Shown: one piece after another, positions 36,826-46,186 of the stretch
Layout: each line of letters begins with the position of its first letter
How positions within the stretch are numbered: the first letter of the stretch is position 1
Assembly (NCBI RefSeq): GCF_902150045.1
Contig: NZ_CABFVU010000001.1
Coordinates: forward strand, 2,604,001 to 2,668,000
From: Chitinophaga polysaccharea
GTDB taxonomy: Bacteria > Bacteroidota > Bacteroidia > Chitinophagales > Chitinophagaceae
Reading direction: 5' to 3'
Length of the DNA: 64,000 bases
Notes under the pieces: generated by a model
What the model was told of the DNA's origin: nothing
The model's database searches: none
Seen by the model: the letters and a program-made list of their open reading frames with translations, nothing else
Made by a program: the position numbers and the translations under genes

Positions 36826-37148
36826 TATCTGTAATCATCCCTCGCCGGACTGAAACTGTCGATGATCTTACAATCCTCCAATGCCCGGCCGCCATGCGGC
36901 GTATCCGGTGGAATTACCAGTGTATCATGCTGCTTCAGCGTATACTTATGGCCATCCAGGCTCATTTCAAAAACCCCTTCAGCTATATAAGTGATCTGCT
37001 CGTGCGGATGCTGATGTACCGGCGATTCAAATCCCGCTTTTATTTCCCAGAATGCCAGCGTACTCTTATTGCCATGTACAAACCGGCCGTAATGCCCGGC
37101 AATCGTATTTTTTACAGGAATGGTATCCAAAGGAGCAGGTTTGTTCAT
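36822..37148 (-). CDS. Small cupin-domain protein
   Basis: 108 residues forming one cupin barrel. Motif 1 about 43-58 has H-Q-H-P-H-E-Q (metal ligands) and motif 2 about 79-90 has PPDTPHGG. This two-histidine plus glutamate set binds a divalent metal. Enzymatic or sensor role cannot be decided. Convergent with rng; stands alone. Confidence 0.85.
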   Translation of the reverse strand: MNKPAPLDTIPVKNTIAGHYGRFVHGNKSTLAFWEIKAGFESPVHQHPHEQITYIAEGVFEMSLDGHKYTLKQHDTLVIPPDTPHGGRALEDCKIIDSFSPARDDYRY

Positions 37149-37313
37149 CTTTATATCTTTTTAATATTAAATATAGCTGATACAACAGATTTTAACAACG
37201 GGCTGAAGCGATCGGCGCATATATTTCATACATTTACCGCAATAATACTCTTATAATCCCAACAGTTGATTGTCATGTTTGTTTTAAGTAAATAATTAAC
37301 ATCCATTACGCTT

Positions 37314-38984
37314 ATGACTATACGCTTTTACTCCTCATTGGCCTTACTGACACTGATTATTTTTGCTGCCTGCCAGCAACAGAGCGGATCCCGGAAAAAA
37401 AACAAAGCAAGAGATACTACTCACTATACTAAACAAGAGTATATTGAACAGACTATCGACAGCAATTATGTAAATAATTTTCTGCAGTCGCATACATCAT
37501 ACGACGCGTATGATGAGTATATACGAAACTTCTACCGTAAGCGCGACTATCACTTCGCATGGATCAATAAAGATGGGCTTACCGAGCAGGCAGGCAACTT
37601 CATTAACATGATGAAAAATGATGCTGCCTACGGTATTAAAGACAGCAGTTTGATGAACCCCGATCTGCAGCGGCTTACCGATACACTCCTGGTAAGTGAT
37701 GTGGGCCTGAAGGCCGGAGACACGGCGGTGCCTCGCATTGAAATGCTGCTCACCGCGCAATTCTTTGCCTATGGAAATAAAGTATGGGGCGGACTTACTG
37801 CCGATTCAGCAAAAGACCTGGAATGGTTTATTCCCCGTAAGAAAATAGACATGGAAAGCCTGCTGGATTCCATGGTGAATAAAAGGAACAATGCTTTTGA
37901 AGATGATGAGCCGGTAAACAGGCAATACATTATGTTACGCCAGCAACTGAAAAAACTGGCGAAAATAGAATCTTCCGTTAAATGGGATTCTATCCGCATC
38001 ACCCAGAAAAGCTTTAAGAAAGGAGATTCGGCTGAAGTGATTGCAGCGGTAAAAGCCAGGCTGGAAGCCTATGGCGACCTTCCCGGAACCGATACCAGCA
38101 AACGCTTCAATGCCGCACTTGATTCTGCACTGCGCAATTTCCAGCTGAGGATGGGACTGAAAGAAGATGGCCTCATTACCAAAGGCGTACTGGATGCACT
38201 GAATACCCCGGTACAGGACCGTATACAGAAAATCCTGGTTAATATGGAACGCCTCCGCTGGGTGCCCATTGAGCCCACTACAGACTATATCCTGGTCAAT
38301 ATCCCACAGTTTAAAATGCATGTATATGATAAAGGAAAGCTGTCGTGGAGCTGCAACGTAGTAGTAGGGAAGCCTGGCGCCAATACCGTTATTTTCACAA
38401 AGGACCTGCGTTATGTGGTGTTCAGTCCTTACTGGAACGTACCTCCCGGCATCCTGGGCGGAGAAGTGTTGCCTGGCCTGAAACGCAGTGGCAGTGGATA
38501 TCTTGCCCGACAGAATATGGAGATTGTAGGAGCAAGCGGAAAAGTGATTGCTCCCGGGTCTATCAATTTTGCAAGATATTCAGGCGCGAATTTTCCATAT
38601 ATCGTAAGACAGAAACCCGGTGGTAAAAATTCGCTCGGCAAAGTGAAATTCCTGTTCCCCAATGAGTATAACATTTACCTCCATGATACGCCTGCCCGTT
38701 ACCTGTTTGGAGAGAACAAGCGTTCCTTCAGTCATGGCTGTATCAGGGTGGCAGAACCCAAACACCTGGCGGAATGGCTGTTGCGTGGGGACTCGGCCTG
38801 GACAGAGAAGAAGATTGACGAGGCACTGAATGGAAACAAAGAAAAATATGTAACGATAAAAGAGAAGGTACCTGTTTTCATTGTGTATTTCACCGCCTTT
38901 GTAGACAGCGACGGGCGTCTGAACTTCAGGGATGATGTGTATGGCCACGATAAAAAACTGGCGGCCTCCCTGTTTGGCAAATAA
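37314..38984 (+). CDS. YcbB-type L,D-transpeptidase lipoprotein
   Basis: 556 residues. Signal with lipobox AAC at C20. The scaffold region (about 45-220) and peptidoglycan-binding-like domain (about 235-310; FQLRMGLKEDGLITKGVLDALN) precede the YkuD domain (about 325-500) with catalytic H474 and C476 in SHGCIRV. It cross-links peptidoglycan 3-3, like E. coli LdtD, in the periplasm. It is the larger of two YkuD proteins in the window. A dyad at 38992 follows it. Confidence 0.92.
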   Translation: MTIRFYSSLALLTLIIFAACQQQSGSRKKNKARDTTHYTKQEYIEQTIDSNYVNNFLQSHTSYDAYDEYIRNFYRKRDYHFAWINKDGLTEQAGNFINMMKNDAAYGIKDSSLMNPDLQRLTDTLLVSDVGLKAGDTAVPRIEMLLTAQFFAYGNKVWGGLTADSAKDLEWFIPRKKIDMESLLDSMVNKRNNAFEDDEPVNRQYIMLRQQLKKLAKIESSVKWDSIRITQKSFKKGDSAEVIAAVKARLEAYGDLPGTDTSKRFNAALDSALRNFQLRMGLKEDGLITKGVLDALNTPVQDRIQKILVNMERLRWVPIEPTTDYILVNIPQFKMHVYDKGKLSWSCNVVVGKPGANTVIFTKDLRYVVFSPYWNVPPGILGGEVLPGLKRSGSGYLARQNMEIVGASGKVIAPGSINFARYSGANFPYIVRQKPGGKNSLGKVKFLFPNEYNIYLHDTPARYLFGENKRSFSHGCIRVAEPKHLAEWLLRGDSAWTEKKIDEALNGNKEKYVTIKEKVPVFIVYFTAFVDSDGRLNFRDDVYGHDKKLAASLFGK

Positions 38985-38991
38985 TATATAA

Positions 38992-39022
38992 TGCAGCGGA
39001 GGGGCATTTGCCTTCCGCTGCA
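38992..39022. terminator. Hairpin between convergent L,D-transpeptidase and RidA genes
   Basis: TGCAGCGGA pairs with TCCGCTGCA, extended by GGGC/GCC, loop of a few bases. No T run, so termination is likely but not certain. Confidence 0.55.
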
Positions 39023-39033
39023 CTGCTCTAACA

Positions 39034-39417
39034 CTATGCGCCTACTGCAATTACAGAAATCTCTACTTCCACTCCCTTAGGCAATCCTGACACCTCTACA
39101 GTTTCCCGGGCCGGAAAATCACCCTTGAAATAACTGCCATATACTTCGTTCACCTGCGGGAAAGTTTTCATATCTGTTAAAAAGATGGTGGTTTTTACGA
39201 CGTGCTCAAATCCGAGCCCGGCTGCAGTGAGAACGGCCTGTAAATTTTTCATTACCTGGTGCGTTGCATCTACGATACCGGATTTGATCAGTTCGCCGGA
39301 AACGGGATCCAGGGCTATCTGACCGGATACATACAGGGTGTTGCCTGCTTTTACCGACTGGTTGTAAGGCCCTATAGGAGCGGGCGCATTGTTTGTGTTA
39401 ATAATTTGCTTTTCCAT
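39034..39417 (-). CDS. ridA: RidA family enamine/imine deaminase
   Basis: 127 residues from ATG 39417 (MEKQIINTNNAPAPIGPYNQ); a longer frame to 39453 is less typical. The family signature is complete: IGPYNQSV, SGQIALDP, and the C-terminal P-[AG]-R-E-T-VEVSGLPKG with Arg for carboxylate binding. It hydrolyses reactive enamines or imines from PLP enzymes, in the cytoplasm. Confidence 0.95.
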   Translation of the reverse strand: MEKQIINTNNAPAPIGPYNQSVKAGNTLYVSGQIALDPVSGELIKSGIVDATHQVMKNLQAVLTAAGLGFEHVVKTTIFLTDMKTFPQVNEVYGSYFKGDFPARETVEVSGLPKGVEVEISVIAVGA

Positions 39418-39515
39418 GAAAACGAAAGTAAATAATAATTGAGAACGCACCAATGTATGCCGTGCAGATGCATTATAATTAATGATTCTTTATTAGGTTT
39501 GCCGAAATTTAACGC

Positions 39516-40181
39516 ATGAATATCCTGGTAATAGCAGATGCGCAGCGCTTTGATGAATTGCAGGAAAAGGGAATGGAACAGCATCACAATGTACAATGGA
39601 AAACAAGCCTGGAGGAGGTTTTATCCCTTAAAGCATTTGACCTGGTGCTGGATCTTATTTTTGATGACCGGCCGGATCACGCGCTCGTGTATGCTAAAAA
39701 TCCGGGTATTCCCGTGCTGGCTGGAATAGTGAAAACCTCGTTAAGTGAAATCATTGGCCAGTACGCGTTTGAGCAGGGTTTCAATATCATGGGCTGTAAC
39801 TTTCTGACGGGTATGGTGAACAGGCCGGTGCTGGAAGTATCGGTACTCGACGAAGGGCAAAGGAAAACGCTGGACGAGCTGATGTACAAGCTTGGCTGGG
39901 AATACCTGCTGGTGGCGGATGCCGTAGGATTGGTAACACCCAGGGTGATATGCATGATCATCAATGAAGCATATCTCACTGCGCAGGAGGGCACCGCATC
40001 GCGGGAAGATATTGATACATCTATGCGTTTAGGTACCAATTATCCTTACGGGCCTTTTGAATGGAGCGAACGGATAGGTATAAAACAGGTATACGAAGTA
40101 TTAAAAGCTGTACACGACGCTACCGGCGACGACCGGTACCGGGTAGCAGCCTCATTGCAAACAGCTTACGAAGCAATCTGA
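39516..40181 (+). CDS. 3-hydroxyacyl-CoA dehydrogenase-like protein lacking NAD motif
   Basis: 221 residues. The C-terminal half matches the 3HCDH C-terminal domain (DAVGLVTPRVICMIINEAYL ... EDIDTSMRLGTNYPYGPFEW). The N-terminal half is shortened, has no GxGxxG NAD motif, and the family GxHFFNPV segment reads GCNFLTG, so the catalytic His is replaced by Asn. It is probably not a normal dehydrogenase. It precedes tsaB by 7 bases and is likely co-transcribed with it. Confidence 0.75.
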   Translation: MNILVIADAQRFDELQEKGMEQHHNVQWKTSLEEVLSLKAFDLVLDLIFDDRPDHALVYAKNPGIPVLAGIVKTSLSEIIGQYAFEQGFNIMGCNFLTGMVNRPVLEVSVLDEGQRKTLDELMYKLGWEYLLVADAVGLVTPRVICMIINEAYLTAQEGTASREDIDTSMRLGTNYPYGPFEWSERIGIKQVYEVLKAVHDATGDDRYRVAASLQTAYEAI

Positions 40182-40188
40182 TTTTTAC

Positions 40189-40866
40189 ATGGCACTTATA
40201 CTGAATATAGATACCGCAACCACAACAGGTTCTGTGAGTCTTTCCCGGGATGGGAAAGCCATTCAAACGCTGGTGAATGAAAAGCAGCAGGATCATGCCG
40301 CCGCTATGATCTTGTTTGTTCAGCAGATAATGAAAGAGCAGGGTATCGCACCCGCGCAGCTGGATGCAGTAGCGGTAAGCGCGGGACCGGGTTCGTATAC
40401 CGGTTTACGTATAGGCGTAGCTACCGCTAAAGGTTTGTGTTATGCCTGGAACAAGCCATTGCTGGCCGTTTCCACGCTTCAGATGATGGCGCAGGGATTA
40501 ATTGCAGACCTAAAAGATGAGCAGGCATTGTATTGTCCTATGCTGGATGCCCGCAGGCAGGAAGTGTTTACCGCCTTGTACGACGCGCGCCTGCAGGAGA
40601 TAATGCCGCCACAGGCTATGATCCTGGAGCCATCTTCAATGGAAGGCCCGCTGGCAGCGTATAAGATCTACTTTTTCGGAGATGGCAGCCCTAAATGGCA
40701 ACTGATGCTATTTTCACATAAAAATGCTATTTTTACAGAATATAAGATAAGTGCCGCGCACATGGCATCTTTATCAGCCCAGGCTTATGACAAAAAATTA
40801 TTTGCAGACCTGGCCTATTTCAGTCCATTTTACCTCAAGCCTTTTTATTCTTCTCAGAAGCCATAA
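40189..40866 (+). CDS. tsaB: tRNA threonylcarbamoyladenosine biosynthesis protein TsaB
   Basis: 225 residues of the TsaB/YeaZ fold. N-terminal ILNIDTATTTGSVSL and the AVSAGPGSYTGLRIGVATAKGL segment are diagnostic. With TsaD and TsaE it forms the complex that makes t6A37 on ANN-decoding tRNAs. It follows the 3HCDH-like gene closely. The 213-base gap after it is AT-rich without a gene. Confidence 0.94.
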   Translation: MALILNIDTATTTGSVSLSRDGKAIQTLVNEKQQDHAAAMILFVQQIMKEQGIAPAQLDAVAVSAGPGSYTGLRIGVATAKGLCYAWNKPLLAVSTLQMMAQGLIADLKDEQALYCPMLDARRQEVFTALYDARLQEIMPPQAMILEPSSMEGPLAAYKIYFFGDGSPKWQLMLFSHKNAIFTEYKISAAHMASLSAQAYDKKLFADLAYFSPFYLKPFYSSQKP

Positions 40867-41079
40867 CATATCTAATAGTTTTGTCATGGAATAGTCAAAT
40901 TACATCTAATTTGCAAGTATCCGGGGCATATATATTATAAAATAAGGTATGGAAATTTTTTTTATTGTGACAGATATTATATTTTTGTATAAATCGATTA
41001 CCGCAGTTGTTGTCTAACTGTTTGCGAGTACTGTCCGTTGATCCCTTTCATTTCATCATTTTTTTAAAACTATTATGCG

Positions 41080-41439
41080 ATGGAAAAAACATTATTAACT
41101 ACCTCTTCTAATACTCTTATTATTTCTAGAGGTACCAATGAAAAAGACCAGATCAAATTGGATTACATTGCCGTAAAGAAGGCTGCTATGGTTTTACGTG
41201 CTATCAACCATAAGCTGCGCCAGCAGATGATTAAGCTGCTGGAAGATCACAAGAAAATGACCGTGACGGAGATTTATGTGAAATTGCGTCTGGAACAATC
41301 GGTAGCATCGCAACACCTCGCCATATTAAGGCGTGCAGGCATTGTAATTACAGAAAGAGATGGTAAGTTTATTCATTACACCATCAACAAGCAACGTATT
41401 GCTGAAGTGGCGAAGTTTGTGGAAGAACTTGTTGGTTAA
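41080..41439 (+). CDS. ArsR-type winged-helix regulator without cysteines
   Basis: 119 residues. Winged HTH about 30-115 (AAMVLRAINHKLRQQMIKLL ... VASQHLAILRRAGIVITERDGKFIHYTIN). Regulators of this fold next to persulfide dioxygenases (BigR, SqrR) sense persulfide through two Cys; this protein has none, so it would need another signal or serve other genes. A terminator follows it, separating it from the next gene. Confidence 0.85.
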   Translation: MEKTLLTTSSNTLIISRGTNEKDQIKLDYIAVKKAAMVLRAINHKLRQQMIKLLEDHKKMTVTEIYVKLRLEQSVASQHLAILRRAGIVITERDGKFIHYTINKQRIAEVAKFVEELVG

Positions 41440-41475
41440 AAGCATTGATCCGTATCATTACGGAAGGTATTATAT

Positions 41476-41505
41476 AAAAAAGTAGCCATACGGCTACTTT
41501 TTTAT
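41476..41505 (+). terminator. Terminator after ArsR-type gene
   Basis: AAAAAGTAGCC pairs with GGCTACTTTTT around ATAC, then TTATTTT. It sets the regulator and the downstream gene in separate transcripts. Confidence 0.85.
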
Positions 41506-41571
41506 TTTGGTATAGATTTTATCCATGAGTATGCAACCTCAGAAGTTGTAAATTTGTAAAAATCAAAAACC

Positions 41572-42975
41572 ATGTACGTAAAACAATTGTACACCAGCTG
41601 TTTGTCGGAAGCGGCATACTTCATAGAATCCAACGGGATCGCGGTAGTGATTGACCCGTTGCGTGATATTGAAGTATACCTGGACCTGGCAAAAGAACGT
41701 AACGCCACCATTAAATACATTTTTGAAACACATTTTCATGCAGATTTTGTTTCAGGGCACCTGGAACTGGCAGAAGCTACCGGCGCAAAAATCGTATACG
41801 GCCCCGATGCGGAAACCAGCTTCGATTCTTATATAGCAAAAGATAACGAAGTATTCCAGATAGGCGCTGTAACCCTCAAAGTGCTGCATACACCAGGTCA
41901 CACTATGGAATCGTCCTGCTACCTGTTATCAGACGAACAGCAGCAGCCATACGCTGTATTTACCGGAGATACCTTATTTGTTGGAGATGTTGGCCGCCCG
42001 GACCTTTTCAGCGGTAACCTCACCAAAGAAGAGCTGGCCGGTTACCTGTTCGACTCGCTCAACAGCCGCATTAAAACATTACCGGATGCAGTAATTGTAT
42101 ACCCTGCACATGGTCCCGGTTCTGCCTGTGGTAAAAACCTGGGCCCAAATACTTACAGTACCATCGGTGAGGAGAAAGCCACCAACTACGCATTACTGGC
42201 TACAGATAAAGATAAGTTTATAGAAGAAGTGACCAACGGCCTGGCTACACCACCATCCTATTTTCCGATCAACGCAAAAATAAACAAGGAAGGATATGAT
42301 GCGTTGAAAGCGGTAATGGAAAAGGCAATGCAGCCACTTACCCCTGCTGCGTTCAAAGCAAAGGCTAAAGCCGGGGCACTGATCCTCGATACCCGTCCGG
42401 CAACTGAATTTGGCGATGGATATGTTCCGGGCGCCATCAGCATAGGACTGGAAGGCCGCTTTGCTGAATGGGCAGGCAGCCTGCTGCCATTTGACCAGGA
42501 CATCATCCTGGTAACGCCCATCGGTAAAGAAGAAGAAACTGTGGTTAGAATGGCCCGTGTCGGTTTTGACAATGTGGTGGGCTACCTGGATGGCGGATAC
42601 CCTGCATGGGAAGCAGCCGGCGAGGCAAAAGATATGATCATCACCGTGGAAGCAGATGAACTGGCAATGGACGTTCCGCACGATTCCAACCTGGTGATCA
42701 TTGATGTTCGTAAACCAATTGAGTTTGCCGACGGCCATATCAAAAACGCCCTCAATATTACCCTCGGTGATATGAAGGACCCCGGAAAATTAGCAGACCT
42801 GGAAGATAATCATAACCTGTATGTACATTGCCAGGGTGGCTACCGCAGCATCATTGCCTGCTCTATTATGAAAAGAGAAGGCATCCACAATTTACGCAAC
42901 GTGGAAGGTGGGTTTGATAAAATGAAGGACCAGAAAGGGTTACAGGTTGTACAGGAAAAAACTGTACTGAACTAA
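41572..42975 (+). CDS. Persulfide dioxygenase-rhodanese fusion (CstB-like)
   Basis: 467 residues. N-terminal metallo-beta-lactamase persulfide dioxygenase (1 to about 240) with iron ligands H54, H56, D58, H110, D133, H180. A first rhodanese domain (about 255-350) has no Cys at the active loop (TPIGKEEE) and is inactive. A second (about 365-460) has C420 in HCQGGYRS. The same order occurs in staphylococcal CstB, which oxidises persulfide and forms thiosulfate. It may protect against sulfide. Confidence 0.9.
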   Translation: MYVKQLYTSCLSEAAYFIESNGIAVVIDPLRDIEVYLDLAKERNATIKYIFETHFHADFVSGHLELAEATGAKIVYGPDAETSFDSYIAKDNEVFQIGAVTLKVLHTPGHTMESSCYLLSDEQQQPYAVFTGDTLFVGDVGRPDLFSGNLTKEELAGYLFDSLNSRIKTLPDAVIVYPAHGPGSACGKNLGPNTYSTIGEEKATNYALLATDKDKFIEEVTNGLATPPSYFPINAKINKEGYDALKAVMEKAMQPLTPAAFKAKAKAGALILDTRPATEFGDGYVPGAISIGLEGRFAEWAGSLLPFDQDIILVTPIGKEEETVVRMARVGFDNVVGYLDGGYPAWEAAGEAKDMIITVEADELAMDVPHDSNLVIIDVRKPIEFADGHIKNALNITLGDMKDPGKLADLEDNHNLYVHCQGGYRSIIACSIMKREGIHNLRNVEGGFDKMKDQKGLQVVQEKTVLN

Positions 42976-42991
42976 ATCCCTCTATATTTTT

Positions 42992-43048
42992 AAACGGGAG
43001 TGATAAGAAGAAGTGAGAACTTCTTGCTATCACTCCTGTTTTCTTTTG
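42992..43048 (+). terminator. Long hairpin after CstB-like gene
   Basis: Two 23-base arms (42992-43014 and 43019-43041) pair at about 20 positions around a 4-base loop, followed by TTTTCTTTT. Confidence 0.8.
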
Positions 43049-43096
43049 GCTATTCCCCACGTATTTGTTAACTTCTTGCAACAAAATTGTTTGGGC

Positions 43097-43603
43097 ATGA
43101 CAAGCAAAACCCTGGCAATAGCCTTATTAATATTTATAAACGCAGGAATGTTCGCCTGTAAACCTTCTGATGCGAAATTAAAGGAGGAAGTGAATGAGAA
43201 GCTAAGTCATATTCCCGGTATCACAGCAGACGTGAAAAACGGGGTAGTGATACTCAGTGGTGAAGTGAGTGATGAAGTGGCCAAATCGGCCGCTGAAGAT
43301 GCGTTAAAAGGACTGAAAGGAATGACAGCTGTACAGGATAACATCACTGTGAAAACTACCATAGCAGTTCCACCCCCACCACCGGCGCCGGCAGTGGAAG
43401 CGGCGCCTAACCGGGACGTTATTCTGAAACGTTCACTCGATTCTGTTTACGCTGCCCGGAGGTTTAATAATATAACAGTTACTGTTTCGGATGGAGAAGT
43501 TATTCTCAGTGGAAGCGTGAGGAAGAAAAATGTTCGTAACATGCTGCAGATAGCACAACAGTTCCCGGCAAAGAAAGTAACGAATAATGTACAGGTAAAG
43601 TAG
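43097..43603 (+). CDS. BON-domain lipoprotein
   Basis: 168 residues from ATG 43097. Signal with lipobox MFAC. Two BON domains: about 30-87 (NGVVILSGEVSDEVAKSAAEDALK) and about 108-168 (DGEVILSGSVRKKNVRNMLQI), joined by a Pro-rich linker. BON domains bind membranes or phospholipid in the periplasm, as in OsmY and Kbp. The longer frame to 43013 is rejected since its leader is within the preceding hairpin. Confidence 0.85.
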   Translation: MTSKTLAIALLIFINAGMFACKPSDAKLKEEVNEKLSHIPGITADVKNGVVILSGEVSDEVAKSAAEDALKGLKGMTAVQDNITVKTTIAVPPPPPAPAVEAAPNRDVILKRSLDSVYAARRFNNITVTVSDGEVILSGSVRKKNVRNMLQIAQQFPAKKVTNNVQVK

Positions 43604-43654
43604 AAAAGCATGAAGCGGAGAGGAGATAAAGAAGTATTCATCTCCCGGAAAAAA

Positions 43655-44515
43655 TTACTTCCCTTTATATTCATGCTTCCAGCGCCGGTGGCTCCATACC
43701 CATACTTCGGGCTGTTCGTGGATATTTTTTTCGAGATATTTTACAAAAGCTTCTGTAATAGCTCCATCCGGTTCCAGCTGCGGGTTTTCAAAGGCCAGCT
43801 TCAGAGAAGCGTGATAGTATCCTCTCTTTACTTTACGGATGTCTACAAATACCACCGGTATATTGCTTCTTTTAGCGCCCATTTCAGGGCCTTTGTAAAA
43901 CGGTGTCATTTTATTGAGGAAAGGGTACCAGTAGCAGCTGCGTGGGTTGCCTGGATTTTGATCGGCCACCAGGGCAATTAAATATTGTTTGTTGGTCCAT
44001 GCCCGCATGCTGTTCCCCATATCGTTGGCGGGAATGAGAATGGTACCGAATTTTTCCCTGAAGTGACGGAACATCCTGTCGGCGGGCTTGCTGGTAAGCG
44101 GCATATACACTACCAGGAAGGGAAACGCCACACCCTGCATACAAAACAGGTTGGCCCATTCCCAGTTGAAATTATGACCCAGGTGGAGCTGGCAGCTCTT
44201 ACCCTGCGCATACAGTTCATGCAACACGGTAAGATCACAGCGGAACCGCTTTTGGAGCTGTGCCTTGCTTATAGTTAGCAGCTTGATGGTTTCCACCATC
44301 ATATCAGTAAGGTTGTGGTAATATTTTTTAGCCAGCAGGGTGATCTCTTCTTTCGATTTATCAGGGAAAGCCTGGGTCAGATTCTCCATCACAACTTTCC
44401 TGCGATACCCGATCACATAGTACACCAGCACGTATAATACATCGCTGATGAAGTAAAGTACCGGGAAAGGCAATATGGAAAGGCTATAGCAAAAAGCAAG
44501 CAGCAGATAATACAT
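43655..44515 (-). CDS. LpxL/HtrB-type lipid A acyltransferase
   Basis: 286 residues. N-terminal membrane helix, then the acyltransferase core with H-x4-E (LGHNFNWEW; the family normally has H-x4-D or H-x4-E). Later segments VADQNPGNP and FYKGPEMGA match the lysophospholipid/lipid A acyltransferase family that adds a secondary acyl chain. Likely at the inner membrane. It stands between the BON gene (convergent) and nadB. Confidence 0.85.
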   Translation of the reverse strand: MYYLLLAFCYSLSILPFPVLYFISDVLYVLVYYVIGYRRKVVMENLTQAFPDKSKEEITLLAKKYYHNLTDMMVETIKLLTISKAQLQKRFRCDLTVLHELYAQGKSCQLHLGHNFNWEWANLFCMQGVAFPFLVVYMPLTSKPADRMFRHFREKFGTILIPANDMGNSMRAWTNKQYLIALVADQNPGNPRSCYWYPFLNKMTPFYKGPEMGAKRSNIPVVFVDIRKVKRGYYHASLKLAFENPQLEPDGAITEAFVKYLEKNIHEQPEVWVWSHRRWKHEYKGK

Positions 44516-44568
44516 ATTCCTGATTGTTGTAAATCCAGCGCAAAGGTAATGAAAGACAGCCGTTTGGC

Positions 44569-46167
44569 TTACAGCACAATGTTTTGTACCAGCTCGCTCT
44601 TATACGGATAGTCGGTATTGAAATGCAGTCCACGGCTTTCTTTACGGAAGGCGGCGCCTTTTACGATCAGGTATCCCGCGGTTATAAGGTTACGCAGTTC
44701 GCATAATTGCGGCGATACCATGGTTTTTTCGTAGAGGTCTTCCGTTTCTTCATGGAGGATATCCAGCCTGCGCAGGGCACGTTGTAAACGTACATCTGTT
44801 CTTACAATCCCTACATAATCGCTCATGATCTGCTTCAGCTCTTTCAGGCTCTGGGTGATCAGGATCATTTCTTTGGGCGCGCTGGTGCCGGTGGCATCCC
44901 AGTCGGGAACATTATCTTTGAATTCCAGCAGGTCTATTTTGCTGGTGGCATCCATAAAGCAGCGGTGTGCAAATACCATTGCCTCCAGCAGCGAGTTGGA
45001 AGCAAGGCGGTTGGCTCCATGAAGCCCGGTGCTGGCGCATTCGCCGCACGCATACAGGTTACGGATAGAGGTGAGCCCCCATTCATTGGTTTTGATACCA
45101 CCGCAGCTGTAATGTGCAGCTGGTGATACGGGGATCATTTGCTGCGCTACATCGATCCCTGCTGCCTTACAGGTTTCGTAGATGTTGGGGAAATGATGAA
45201 TGAATTTCTCCAGGTCCATATGGCGGCAGTCGAGATAAACATGCTCGGTACCGGTGATCTTCATTTCACTGTCGATGGCCCGGGCTACGATATCGCGGGG
45301 GGCCAGCGACAAGCGCGGATCATACTTGTGCATAAAGTCCTCGCCATGAATATTGCGCAGGATACCGCCGTCGCCCCGCACTGCTTCTGTGATGAGGAAC
45401 GAAGGGCTTACGCCCGGCTGGTAAAGTGCTGTAGGATGAAACTGGATGAACTCCATGTTTTCGATACGGCCTTTTGCACGGTACACCATGGCCACGCCAT
45501 CGCCGGTAGCGATGTTGGGATTGGTGGTACTGCGGTATACCTGGCCATTGCCACCGGTAGCCAGCAGTGTTACTTTGGAAAGGATCTTTTCTATTTTATT
45601 GGTAGTAAGATTTAATACGTATACCCCATAGCATTCTATATCCGGAGTGGATTTGGTGACCAGGTATCCCAGGTGATGCTGGGTAATGAGGTCTACCACG
45701 AAGCAGTGAGTGATCAGTTCAATATTCGGACGACGGTGGATCGCTTCCAGCAGTGCGCGTTCTATTTCCTTGCCGGTAACGTCCTTATGGTGGATCACCC
45801 TGAAAACGGAGTGCCCGCCTTCGCGGCCGAGAGAGAAGTCGCCGTCGGCGTTTTTATCGAAATTAGCGCCCCATTCAATGATCTCGTTCACTCTTTCCGG
45901 GCCTTCGGTTACCACTATCTCTACCACCTCTTCATTACAGAGGCCATCGCCGGCAATGAGGGTATCCTCTATATGTTTTTCGAAACTATCATTCTCCAGG
46001 TCATTTACCACTGCTACGCCGCCCTGGGCGTATTTGGTATTGGTTTCATCCTCCCGGCTTTTTGTGATGATAGTAATCTTTTTATCCGGACATTGTTGTG
46101 ATACTTTGAGCGCATAAGTGAGCCCTGCAATTCCTGAACCGATGACAAGAAAATCTGTTTGCTGCAT
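44569..46167 (-). CDS. nadB: L-aspartate oxidase
   Basis: 532 residues. FAD-binding motif GSGIAGL (10-16), then the flavoprotein core with YAQGGVAVV, EFIQFHPTAL and SCGGIKTNEWG, and the C-terminal succinate-dehydrogenase-like domain. It oxidises aspartate to iminoaspartate, the first step of NAD synthesis. nadA and nadC are not adjacent. The gene downstream in its direction is the acyltransferase, 53 bases away. Confidence 0.95.
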   Translation of the reverse strand: MQQTDFLVIGSGIAGLTYALKVSQQCPDKKITIITKSREDETNTKYAQGGVAVVNDLENDSFEKHIEDTLIAGDGLCNEEVVEIVVTEGPERVNEIIEWGANFDKNADGDFSLGREGGHSVFRVIHHKDVTGKEIERALLEAIHRRPNIELITHCFVVDLITQHHLGYLVTKSTPDIECYGVYVLNLTTNKIEKILSKVTLLATGGNGQVYRSTTNPNIATGDGVAMVYRAKGRIENMEFIQFHPTALYQPGVSPSFLITEAVRGDGGILRNIHGEDFMHKYDPRLSLAPRDIVARAIDSEMKITGTEHVYLDCRHMDLEKFIHHFPNIYETCKAAGIDVAQQMIPVSPAAHYSCGGIKTNEWGLTSIRNLYACGECASTGLHGANRLASNSLLEAMVFAHRCFMDATSKIDLLEFKDNVPDWDATGTSAPKEMILITQSLKELKQIMSDYVGIVRTDVRLQRALRRLDILHEETEDLYEKTMVSPQLCELRNLITAGYLIVKGAAFRKESRGLHFNTDYPYKSELVQNIVL

Positions 46168-46186
46168 AGTAAAGCAAAAATAAGCA

